A DNA stretch of 64,000 nucleotides. Source: Mytilus californianus. Taxonomy: Eukaryota; Mollusca; Bivalvia; Mytilida; Mytilidae. Below, in pieces: positions 21,927 to 35,400 of the stretch. How positions within the stretch are numbered: the first letter of the stretch is position 1; each line of letters begins with the position of its first letter. Under the pieces are notes generated by a model that saw only the letters and a list, made by a program, of their open reading frames with translations, had not been told where the DNA came from and ran no database searches. The stretch covers positions 62,132,995 to 62,196,994 of the forward strand of contig NW_026262690.1 of assembly GCF_021869535.1 (NCBI RefSeq), given 5' to 3'. A program made the translations under genes and the position numbers.

Positions 21927-23463
21927 CTGTAAGATAAAATTGTATGTATGAACAAAAGAAATTTTGGCGTAAAGATGTCAATACATTCAAATGCATTATT
22001 TGATAATAAGAGTATTTTTTTCAAATAGCAACAGATTTTTTTTTATTAAAATGTAAATACCAAAAATTACACTATCAATAAGTTAAGTTCTTAGTTACTT
22101 ATATATATAACCTATGTATCGTTTCATTCTATAACCAGCATTATGAGGTTAAAATGTTTGGATAATAATATAACTAGATCTTTGCTAACATGAAATACAT
22201 TGAACTCACCATCTAATTTTTTCAACTTTGGAAGTTTATTAGCCACATCAGTTCTGTAAGTTCCTTCGGCGGTCAATCTCTCTTCTAGAGGATTACCTGT
22301 AAAAACATCATTATAAGTTCCCTTTATCTAGATGTTCATTGATTGTGTACAGGTCACTACAGGTTATACAATTATGGTAAAATAAAGTACCGGTAATAGT
22401 TTTTATAAATTTATATTTATATCCCTTCTGTTGATGTTTTTCAGAAATGAAAATATTATGTTCATTGAAATCTTGTAACTTCACTGCAAATATGCACATA
22501 TTTAACAAATTGAGATATGTACATTTCATAAGTCGGACCCCACAAAACATCACTACGAAGTAAAGGAAAAGTCACCCACTTATTTGTCACATGATTCTTA
22601 ATCAATGTTTGACATTTTTCTTAATCTACATTAAAAAAAATAATCAATCAAATGAGAAATATTAAAATAAACTTACCTGTGAATACAAGTTCCTCAAGGC
22701 ATGGTAAATCAGCCTGTATTAAAAAATTAAATAAGCATGAAAATTCTCATATTAATGTTAATGAGTCATTATAAAATTCTAATGATTTGTATTCTCAAAT
22801 TTAATTATATTTAAAAGAATACATGAGTTTTATTTTCCTTTGCAGATGATAAAAAGATTTGACAGGACAAGATTATTTGCATTAGAAAAAATTTAACATG
22901 AAATTGAAAATGGTCCTTGGGATTCTTTTTTGAATTGCCACCCATAGATACGAATACAAATAAAAAAAAAATATCAAAAGGACCATAAGAGCTAGGGTTC
23001 ACCACAAACAAAATAATACTGAATTTAAGGGCCATCTAGCAAACATGCAAACTTTACTTTGTTGTTCTTTGTACACGCTCACGTATATATGTTGTAAAAA
23101 TATTGGACATAAACACTTATCCTTAAGCCTGTCATACTCTCCCTCATGTAAAACAGAAAGAAAATATTAATTGATGAAATATTTATCGTCATTCATAACA
23201 CATATTGGTTTGACCACTTAATGTCCTTTTTTCATGTGGTTATAAAGCAAATCCAGGAAATACTATAGAAATTTGTATTCTTAGCTGACTTTCGACAAAA
23301 CAATAGAAATGTATACTCACCAATTTTGAAAATTCAGCCATATCTTTAACACTGTTGTTTGACATGTATAAAACCTACAAAAGTTCAGACATATTAGAAA
23401 CAAAATATTTCATTTTTATACGACCGCAAAAAAATTTTGTGGTCGTATATTGGTATGACGTTG

Positions 23464-23498
<35 letters not shown>

Positions 23499-26400
23499 CG
23501 GCGTCGTCCGGCGTCGTCGTCCGAATACACATTGGTTTTCGCACTCTAACTTTAGTTTAAGTGAATGGATCTCTATGAAATTTTACCATAAGGTTCAATA
23601 CCACAAAAGGAAGGTGGGGATTGATTTTGGGGGTTATGGTACCAACAGTTAAGGAATTAGGGGCCAAAAAGGGGCCAAAAATAAGCATTTTTGTAACTTC
23701 CAGACATAACTTGTGTGTTAGTGTATGGATCTCTCTGACATTGTACCACAATGTTCCATATCACAAAGGGAATGCTGGGATTGATTTTGGGGGTAATTGC
23801 CTCCAAATTTTAGGAATTAGGGGCCAAAAAGGGGAAAAAAAACAAGCATTTTTCTAGTTTCATGACAATAACTTTTGTGTAAGTGTATGGATCTCTCTGA
23901 CATTGTACCATAAGGTTCCATATCACAAAGGGAATGCTGGGATTGATTTTGGGGGTAATTGCCTCCAAATTTTAGGAATTAGGGGCCAAAAGGGGCAAAA
24001 AACAAGCATTTTTCTAGTTTCATTACATTAACTTGTGTGTAAGTGTGTGGATCTTTATGAAATTGTACAACAAGGTTCCATATCACAAAGGGAAAACTGG
24101 AAGTGATTTTGGGGGTAATTGCCCACAACGTTTAGGAATAAGAGGCCAAAAAGGGGCAAAAAATAAGCATTTTTCTAGTTTCCAGACAATAACTTGTGTT
24201 CAAGTGTATGGATCTCTCTGAAATTTTAATGCAAGGTACCAAACCACAAAGGGAAGGCTGGGATTGATTTTGGGGATAATTCCCTAGAAATTTGAGGAAT
24301 TAGGGGCCATAAAGGGGCAAAAAAACAAGCATTTTTCTAGTTTCAGGACAATAACTTGTGTGTAAGTGTATGGATCTTTATGAAATTGTACTGCAAGGTT
24401 CCATATCACAAAGGGAAAGCTGGGTTTGAGTTTGGGGGTAATTGCCCTAAATGTTTAGGAATTTGGGGCCAAAAAACAAGCATTTTTCTTGTTTCCAGAC
24501 AATAACTTGTGTTCAAGTGTATGGATCTCTCTGAAATTGTACAGTTCATACATGTGAACCTCCCGACGGGAGTACAATAATCCCGTTTTCAGGGGTCTCC
24601 TCCCGACCTCCAGTTGAAGACAAAAAAATCCTGTGTATGAAATATTTCATGAATGAAAAATTTCAGCCCAACATATCTGGTGTAACTGACATTACTGAAG
24701 TTATATTTTACCTGTAAATCAATTAAAATGCATAATTATATGGCCTCACTTGTCACCTTGGGTGTCAAACATACTGGTAATAAACGATTTTTACCTCAGG
24801 CTAACTGCCGTTGTGTAATAAAACTTTGTTTATTTAAAATGAATGTTAGGTTACTTCCCTTGATTTATCCTGTTTTAAGTTATTTTCCTTTAAATAATGT
24901 AAATTTTTAAAAGAATATAAATAAAATATAAATTGAACAAATAATCATAAAAGGATGGAAATTAAATGATTTTAAATGTTTTAGGACAAATAAAAAAATA
25001 ATAATTTGAAAATTATTTGAGGATTCTATACTTCCTTTAAAGGCTTAAATTGAAATTTATATAATAACTATGACCCATGTTTACAGTTTGAATGTGTTAC
25101 CTATCATGCATTATAAATCTACTTGCATAAAGATAAAAATAAAAGATCTACTTGCAGATAGATAAGCAAATGTTCTGATTGCAATGAATAATGGGAAGAA
25201 AGATATGACCTAAAAAATTTAAAGAACATACTGAAAAAGAAGAATGTTAGATTGAACAAGTTGAAAGTTTAAAAAGATAGAGAAAATTTATAAGTACAAA
25301 GGTACTATAAACATAATACATTCGGATGGAAAGTTGAAGAAAACACACTTTAACAGACAATTTCTACAGAACACGGTTACATTTACGACAGAATTTATGT
25401 CGATTAAAAACATCCTGATCTGAGTCCTAATCTCCAAAACTCCTGATCTTAGTTTCACAGTCCATCACATGTATGTGTACTGCAAGGTACCATACCACAA
25501 AGGGAAGGCTGGGATTGAGTTTGGGGGTGATGAATCATAAGGGGGTTCAAAAAATTTGGGGGGGGGGGGATTTTTTTTCCCTTTTTTTCTTTAAAATTTT
25601 CCATTTTAAATTGGTTATTACTGATTTATATATAAAAGCAAATAATAATGATATGGTTTGAATAGATAAATTAAAAATTTTTAAGTTCTTAGACCACATT
25701 TATTCTGTGTCAGAAACCTATGCTGTGTCAAATATTTAATTACAATCCAAATTCAGTGCTGTATCAAGCTTGAATGTTGTGTCCATACTTGCCCCAACTG
25801 TTCAGGGTTCGACCTCTGCGGTCGTATCAAGCTGCGCCCCAGCGGAGCATTTTATTGATTATACAATTATGAACAAACATTAAAGATTGGTTCCAATTTT
25901 AAACATCAATATTAGGTAAAAACTCACCAGATACCAGGCTTATAACTCATTCATTTCAATAAAAAGATTGACTAATAAATAGTACTTCCTAACCTCCTTT
26001 AGCCATTATCATGAGCAAATAACCAATTGACAATTTAGGTAGTCAAGTTTAAATAACATAACTAAAATAAACCAATGAGAAAATGTCAGTGTTTAACTCA
26101 AAAACATAATGTCAAATACATTTCATAGTAATTTAACTATTTTGGGCATACAAATAAACACTTTTCACTCTGATCAATGAACCATGAAATATAGGTTTCA
26201 CCATCCTTCCGACATATGAGTGATTGAATGAATTTGTTTGTCAGCTTATGAATATTCAGAGATTTTGTGTTTTTAATCAGAGAGATATATCATGAAAGTC
26301 TGTAGATAACAAGAAATGATTGTAACAGGATGCTGTTACGAAGTCTCCCAAACGAAGCTCCCTTAATTCGTAATTCCCAGGGTCATCTGACATTGGGCAA

Positions 26401-29400
26401 AGTCCAGTGAAAATTGGTTTGGTCCAGTAAATGCATTAGTGATGCCTGGGGACTAACCCTGTATATCATTCAAATCATCTTGGCTTGACAAACCAGAATA
26501 CATATGGTTTAGGGGTGGGGATCTCAACTATTTACAAGATACTAGAACATTGGGGGTGGGGGGAACCCCTGGGGACTGACCCTATACGTCATTCAAATGT
26601 TCAAGACATGACGAACAGGAATATATATGGTTTAGGGGTGGGGATCTCGACCATTTACAAGATATTAGAACATTGGGGGTGGGGGGAACCCCTGGGGACT
26701 GACCGTATACGTCATTTAAATGTTCGAGACATGACGAATAGGAATATATATGGTTTAGGGGTGGGGATCTTGACCACTTACAAAATATTAGAACTTTCTT
26801 AAATGGCAGGGGTTGGGGGTGACCCCTGGGCACTAACCCTGTATTTCATTTGATGTGCTTTATCATGACAAACCAGAATATATATGGTTTAGGGGTGGGG
26901 ATCTCGACCATTTACAAGATATTAGAACTTTCTCAAATGGCAGGGGGTCAGGATGACCCCTGGGGACTAACCCTGTATATCATTCAAACCATCTTCGCAT
27001 GACAAACCAGAATATATATGGTTTAGGGGTGGGGATCTTGACCACTTACAAGATATTAGAACTTTCTTAAATGGCAGGGGGTGGGGGTGACCCCTGGGGA
27101 CTAACCCTGTATTTCATTTGATGTGCTTTATCATAACAACCCAGAATATATATGGTTTAGGGGTGGGGATCTCGACCATTTACAAGATATTAGAACTTTC
27201 TCAAATGGCAGGGGGTCGGGATGACCCCAGGGGACTAACCATGTATATCATTCAAACCATCTTAGCATGACAAACCAGAATATATATGGTTTAGGAGTGG
27301 GGATCTCGACCATTTACAAGATATTAGAACTTTCTCAAATGGCAGGGGTTGGGATGACCCCTGGGGACTAACCCTGTATATCATTCAAACCATCTTCGCA
27401 TGACAAACCAGAATATATATGGTTTAGGGGTGGGGATTTGGACCACTTACAAGATATTAGAACTTTCTTAAATGGCAGGGGGTGGGGTCGACCCCTGGGG
27501 ACTAACCCTGTATTTCATTTGATGTGCTTTATCATGACAAACCAGAATATATATGGTTTAGGGGTGGGGATCTCGACCATTTACAAGATATTAGAACTTT
27601 CTCAAATGGCAGGGGGTCGGTATGACCCCTGGGGACTAACCCTGTATATCATTCAAACCATCTTAGCATGACAAACCAGAATATATATGGTTTAGGGGTG
27701 GGGATCTTGACCACTTACAAGATATTAGAACTTTTTTAAATGGCAGGGGGTGGGGGTGACCCCTGGGGACTAACCCTGTATTTCATTTGATGTGCTTTAT
27801 CATGACAAACCAGAATATATATGGTTTAGGGGTGGGGATCTCGACCATTTACAAGATATTAGAACTTTCTCAAATGGCAGGGGGTCAGGATGACCCCTGG
27901 GGACTAACCCTGTATATCATTCAAACCATCTTCGCATGACAAACCAGAATATATATGGTTTAGGGGTGGGGATCTTGACCACTTACAAGATATTAGAACT
28001 TTCTTAAATGGCAGGGGGTGGGGGTGACCCCTGGGGACTAACCCTGTATTTCATTTGATGTGCTTTATCATAACAACCCAGAATATATATGGTTTAGGGG
28101 TGGGGATCTCGACCATTTACAAGATATTAGAACTTTCTCAAATGGCAGGGGGTCGGGATGACCCCTGGGGACTAACCCTGTATATCATTCAAACCATCTT
28201 AGCATGACAAACCAGAATATATATGGTTTAGGAGTGGGGATCTCGACCATTTACAAGATATTAGAACTTTCTCAAATGGCAGGGGTTGGGATGACCCCTG
28301 GGGACTAACCCTGTATATCATTCAAACCATCTTCGCATGACAAACCAGAATATATATGGTTTAGGGGTGGGGATTTGGACCACTTACAAGATATTAGAAC
28401 TTTCTTAAATGGCAGGGGGTGGGGTCGACCCCTGGGGACTAACCCTGTATTTCATTTGATGTGCTTTATCATGACAAACCAGAATATATATGGTTTAGGG
28501 GTGGGGATCTCGACCATTTACAAGATATTAGAACTTTCTCAAATGGCAGGGGGTCGGTATGACCCCTGGGGACTAACCCTGTATATCATTCAAACCATCT
28601 TAGCATGACAAACCAGAATATATATGGTTTAGGGGTGGGGATCTTGACCACTTACAAGATATTAGAACTTTTTTAAATGGCAGGGGGTGGGGGTGACCCC
28701 TGGGGACTAACCCTGTATTTCATTTGATGTGCTTTATCATGACAAACCAGAATATATATGGTTTAGGGGTGGGGATCTCGACCATTTACAAGATATTAGA
28801 ACTTTCTCAAATGGCAGGGGGTCGGGATGACCCCTGGGGACTAACCCTGTATATCATTCAAACCATCTTCCCATGACAAACCAGAATATATATGGTTTAG
28901 GGGTGGGGATCTTGACCACTTACAAGGTATTAGAATTTCTTAAATGGCAGGGGGTGGGGATGACCCCTGGGGACTAACCCTGTATTTCATTTAATGGGCT
29001 TTATCATTTAGAACATTTTCAATTAAAAAGATTGTGTCTGTCACAAACGGTTTTCAATTTATAATCATTTGAAAATTAAAAAAAATAAAATCCCATAGGG
29101 TTCTATAGTAAAACCCTCTTTTTTTTTTGCCCCTCAAAGTACCCCTTTATAAACCCCATTGCACAAACAAAACCCTGATTGCACCACTAGACATGTTAGT
29201 CTAACATATTGTGAAACCCTAAGTTAATCTGACAAGCGGTTTTGGAGAATGGGTGCGGACAAGTTCAAATTTAAAAGCGGCGGAAGAAGAAGAAGAATAA
29301 TAATAATAATAATAAGAACTGAGCAAAAACAATAAGTCTTCCCAAACTTCGTTTGGGAGACTTAAAAATTAAAGATATATATTGTTTTAACAAACATAAG

Positions 29401-32400
29401 TGGTGTAACTTGTACTCTTCTTAATATTACTAACCTTTAGTTTTTTAAGAACGTTGATGCCTTTCAATTTTTCAATCAAATTATATGAGATCCATAACTG
29501 TTCCAAAGTGTCCCCTACAGCTTCCTGTAAAATGTTTCCAATAGAAAGCAGTTATAAATAATATCCCAAAGTACATTCAGTGTAAATCAATTCTTTAAAG
29601 AATGAATAATTGAAATGAGTCACAAATGAAATATTTTGTACTATAGACCTACATTGTATTTTATGTCTGTCTATTTTTGTAATGGAGAACATAGCATTGA
29701 GGCTCCTTATATTAACTGAAAGAGTATTGTAAGTTTGACTTCAAGTAAGAACATTAATTGCATATATATATATACATTGTATATGAATACCTGCAATATT
29801 TTGTCATTTTATTTTTTTTTTCTCTCAATGATATAAAAAAAGTGAAAATCAATCATGTTGAAACTAATGTAATTCCACAAAAAAGTGCTAAAAACAAACT
29901 GTTTTTGCTCAATATCAGCAATAAAGGTTAAACTGGACTCAGTGGAGGATATGCCATCAAAACCACAACCATATGATTTAAAGTGGACAGATATTTATCT
30001 AATGTGACACAAATAGATCTTTTACTGAAAAATCCAAATTAAAATTAAATGCAAATTTGTATAACACTATATAACTTGGCCTATTTTTCACATAAATACA
30101 TTTTTTTATGATATAAAATTGATTTTGAAAAGATATATTTTATCAAAAAACTTGTATAAAAAACCTACCAGTCCTGTTAACGACTTTATACTGTTTCTTC
30201 CTAATGACAAAATTTTCAGATGTTCTGAAAATGAAAAAAAAACAGTATTATAAGCCAACCTTCAATCCTGTAAAATGGTTTTAAATAAAGCTGTTCCTCC
30301 CTAATTCCAAATTTTCTGAAATGAATAAAAATCATAAATGCCAACATATCTGTAAACGCCAACATATCAGTTCTGTAAAAAACTTTTTATAATTCCTACC
30401 TTTAGATAAAATTTTCAAATTTACTATAAATAAAAATATAAAATAGTCATATATGACAGTTTAGACTTAATAGGACAGTAAGCAGATTTCGACATTCTGC
30501 CCCCTCCCCCTTCTCTATTTATAGGGGTTTTCAAGATATGTTCTATTTTTAGCGATGTCAGCCATGTTGGTTGGCAGGCGTGCTCATCTGAAACACTTTT
30601 TAAACTAAATACCCTTATGATGATTGTGGCCAAGTTTGGTTAAATTTGGCAGAGCAGTTTCAGAGTAGAAGAGTTAACAGACAACAACACCCGCCAAGTC
30701 ACACGAGAAAAGATCACTTGGCCCTTTGGTCAATAAAAGTTGACAATTCTTATAATTTTGAAAATGATGTTGTTTTAAATCAAGTACTGTATGAACTTAA
30801 AGTGGTTACAATTAATTTCAGCAGTATATGCCTAATAACATACTGTAACTTCAGAAATTATTGCGATGTGTTTACTATTGAAAAAATGTGAATGATTTAT
30901 GATGGCAATTAATAACCTTGTATTTTGACTTTCATTTTTCCCTGGTCATTTTGTGATTGATTTAACTCCCTTCAACCATAGGTGTGTTCAGTAAGTAAAC
31001 TTTTACCTGCAGAACTTAAGGGGTTGTTTTTCAACTATATCTGGCAGACTGTGTAATATGTAGTCAATTTGGTAACATTTATATCACTTTAATTGTTTAT
31101 TGGAAAGTATTTTCTACATTCCCATTATATGTGACACCAGTCAAAATATGTGTATTCTCTTTAGTTCAAATACAAAAATAGTCCCTATGACTTTAGTATA
31201 AATAACTCCCTAAAAAATGTGGGTCCCTGTGGATTGCAAAACTAAAACATGGTTTTGCCAGGGGTCCTTGAATTGCAAATTAGTGTATACAATAATTTGT
31301 GGAATTACAGTAACTCCAGATGACGTTTTGACTGTCATGATAGTTTCGCTTAACCAAACATTTTCACACCTTTTCATCAGTCTAGGCAGCCATATAGCCA
31401 GGAACTATGGTGTCTTGAAAAAGGGTAATTTGAACCGATTTGTCTCCAGATCCCCTCTGCACTGTGAGTTAAGTGAAAAAGTTTAATACATTTATAAATA
31501 TAAAAACTTACTTAAACCATTCAGATTGGCAATCTTTTCAATTGTATTTGTTGAAATTGACAGCTGTCTGAAAAAAATCAAAGAAAAAAATCAATTAATA
31601 CATACAATCCACAAAATCTTATAAACATTCACTTCTTATAGTTATGGTTCAACTTGAATAAGTTTACAGATGGAGTAGGAAAAACTGCATGTGACTAACA
31701 ATAAATATTAACCACTGAAGCAAAATAGCTCTGTCTTCTGCTGAAGAGGTTCTAATGGTCGATAATCAATATGAATGACACTCCAGTAAAACCTGTTTTA
31801 AGAGACCACTAAAGTGAGAGCTAAAATGTAGTCTCATAAGAAAAGTGGTCTTTTAATACAGGTTAAATCTATATGAAATGTATTACAGAGAAACATAAAA
31901 TTAATGGTTTTATAAAACAGGTTTTTACTGAATACAGGTGATCTTTGACTATATTTTAAAAATATCTACCCAGAATATACCAGAAAAATTATTATAATAT
32001 TTGTTTTCAAGTTCTACATTACAATGACTACATCTATGCTGAAATTCTGAAGCCAAGGTTAAGCAATACATATATTAAAGACTTATACAGGAAAAAAAGC
32101 AAAAGACAACAGATATTAGAAACTTTTAAAAAGATATTAGATACATGTACTGATCACTTCAAATAACTTAACAATACAGTAACAATTTCATTGCTTACAT
32201 AGCATTTCCTCAATAGTAACTTAGAAACTGATCTATTATTAAAACTCAACGTGATTCACTGAACCATGGTAAAGGTAGTCTATGGTACTTACAGTAAACC
32301 TTGTGTGATTGGTATATTTCACCCCTTACAATGGACATACAGAGCAAATACAGTTGTCCTATTGAATGTAGTAACTGAGTTACTGACATAATCATGAAAA

Positions 32401-35400
32401 TACGGTTTAGGACTAAATGATTTGAACTTAATGTTATATGTCAAGTGTGATTGATGTTGGTCTTAATGCAGCTAGTAACAGGCTAGTTATAGTCTGCTAT
32501 TCAAAGTTCTGACAAAAATCATTTTCTCATGGAAAAATGGTGCAAATTGTATTGTCATTGGGAAAATGAAAATGATGTCCAAGAAAAGTGACATGCAGAA
32601 ACTTATAGACACCTATATAAAAAAAGTGAATTAAAAGTTAAACTTTTAACTTTTTGTGCAAAAATTGATTCCTTAGGTTACACTTTGACTAAATTGAAAC
32701 CTTCTGATCTAACATAAAAGTCAATGTTTTGATGTAAATATAAACAGGAGGGAATTTCAATATTTTTTTTAACTTTGTTACAAAAAGAATACACATACTC
32801 GCAGCATGATAGCGTGGACAGAGAGGCATCCATCTTTTCTATTGGTGGAACCTGACCCAACAGTTTGACAATCTTTGCTTCTTCTGCCTTACATTCACTC
32901 TTTTCAGCCTGAAATAAGAGTCATATCTTTTAACATTCACTTCATTTCTACACATATTATTTAAATACTCCATTCACTTTTCTGTATTGCATTATGCATC
33001 TCAAAATATATAAAATATACATTTTTTTTAAAACAGATATATCTATATCTGTCCACTTGCTCATCCCATAGATAATAAACTTTGGAGTTAGTTATGTCCA
33101 ATTCCAGATGTGTGTCCTATCATCTGTGAAAAATCATTTTTCATGAATATTTCTGTACTAACAAGAAACAAGCATGACAAAGAGCAAAGAAATTGCAATC
33201 TACTTTTAAAAATTTATTTTTTTCGTTAATATTTCTTTTCTATCAGGAAACAAGAAGCATTTTTGACCAAATTAGAATATTAATGTACATGTACCTTATT
33301 TCCATTAGTCATGGTGTTGTGAAATTCAGAATAATTACCCATTTTGATTTTTGAAATCAAAAATAATTTTGCAATCCTTTGCTGAATATATGAACAGTTT
33401 ACCAAAAATGTATCTAGACACAAACATGAAAACATCATAGCTATATATATAGACAAGCACAGCCTGTTGTTTCAAAATTGGAAAGTTTATGGGTTTTTAA
33501 AAATAATACACAATATACATGTACAAAGAAGAAGATATGACAAGGCCACTTTATTTATCTCTTGAATTCCAAAATCAAATTGATTAATGGTATATCTATC
33601 AATTTTTTGTGTGTCTTTTTAGGGTTGTTGTCTCATTAATGTATAACTCACATCTTTTATTCATTTGTATAGACTAGCTAAATCCTAGTGGTGTTGAATA
33701 TGGGATCATATAGCATAGAGGACTTGAGCACATAGTCTTTAGAAGGTTAGTAACTGCTCTTTTTAAAGCATTTTTCGTAAATAAGAAATCACAATATTTC
33801 TTCTTAAAAGTTCATAAAAGCACTACTGTAAACTAGTGCGAGGTTTTTTTAATTTATAATTAATGGGAATAATGCCACTGGGTTAAGAATTGCATTTTGG
33901 GTGAATTTGAATTTTAACGGGTGTTACGTTTGCGCAAACAACCTGTAAATTACCTGTGTTTTTAACTGAGTTTTAATCCTGAGTGCCCGAACTTTACAGA
34001 ATTTTTGTTGAAAAAAGAATGAATATATAATAAGAGGTCTTTATTCGTTTATATAAACATCGAAATCAATTACATGGATGTTAACAAATATTTTCAAATT
34101 AAATGTACAGTGCATATTTCCTGAACAGAAACATTCTAAATATATCAAACATTGTCTGTTCTTGTTTGAATCACAATCTAACAGTCAGTCCTTTACTGGT
34201 ACTTACACACCAGCCATTAAAGATAAAATGGATGTAAAATTTCAAAAATCATAATTTTTATAAAATTTTTAGTAGAAAATGTGATAAATCTGTGCAAACC
34301 TAGCAACTTTTTTAACATGTAAATTGTCTCATGCAAATGTAGGACAAATGTGTGCAAACATAAAGTGACGTATTAATGATATATGATACATATATCTGAA
34401 TTAAGATTTTCCTGAAATCGCCATAATTGATCCCTCATTCCTGTCCATTCTTCAAAAATTGCAATAATATATGAACTTACAGTGTTTGATAACTGAAATA
34501 CAATGCCATATATATACTAACAGAGGTCACTATAGATCAAAATATAACTTGTTTTAATTACCCATTTGGCCAAGCCTTCCTTGATTGTTGTTGCTTTTGC
34601 CGCCTGTAAATGAAAAAAATAAAATGATAGAAAAAGTACTTTAGCATTTCTCAATGCACATACTTGTATTGGTAACATCCTATCATATACATGTCAATTC
34701 GAAATAATGTCACTCATGCTATCACTTTGTCATTTTTAATGAGATGTACATTTTTTGGTACATGTGTCAAGGACAGTTTCATTAGCTGGATAATGGAAAC
34801 AGCATTATTGGAAATTTCTATGATAACCCAGACTAAAGCTTTTCAGCCTATTCTGCCATATAACGGTTCAGATTAATTTAGTTTCTGACATTATATATCA
34901 ATCTCATTTGGCATTGGTATTTTTGCTCTAACATAACCAATAATGACGAATTTTTGGATTGTATCAAAACAGACAAACAAGGTGGAACATTAGCATGATT
35001 AGTTTTATTCAAACATAAAAGGAATTATTATGTCACTTAAAACAGTCAATTGCAAATAATAGACAAAAATTTGAAACCTGCATGTCCGACAAATAAACCA
35101 GTACATTAACAGATTTTCCATTTAAGAGCCCTTTTTGTTCTATGTGCAATGTAACAGATAAATTGTACTTGTTTTTCAACTACTGTAAATTCAGAAATTA
35201 TTGCGAGGTTTTTATTAATGCGAATAATGCAACTGGGTGAGTATCGCAATAATAAGAACTCGCATTTTGATATCTGAAACATATATCTGTATGCAGATGT
35301 TCCTGAAATCGCAATAATTAAACTCAAATTTATGTCCATTTTTTAACAATCGCAATAATAAATGTACGCAATAATTTCTGAATTTACAGTAATAAAGATT

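Larger units (their letters stand above)
23415..25855 (+). mobile_element. Family-A HINE-like element, copy 4, in DNAL1 intron
   Basis: It begins T-atacgaccgcaaaaaaattt with partner gtggtcgtat, then a GTC microsatellite (23464-23520). Six or so ~140-160-bp units follow (gattgattttgggggtaatt; caagcatttttctagtttc). It ends tctgcggtcgtatcaagctg, GCTG-CGCCC-CAGC hairpin, gcatttta-T. It is interrupted by a 933-bp insertion at 24543-25475. It is antisense to DNAL1 only if read plus-wise. Confidence 0.8.

Noticed and set aside
27438-28608. Pairs of identical 77-codon frames ([17 protein letters not shown] type)
   Set aside because: They are translations of the 134-bp minisatellite; the frame is broken wherever a unit is 133 bp.
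26400-29010. CRISPR-like array
   Set aside because: Units are continuous 134-bp tandem repeats without unique spacers, in an animal intron.
31217-31486. 89-codon frame in a DNAL1 intron
   Set aside because: No similarity, no splice context that joins it to DNAL1, and conserved exons on either side already join in phase.
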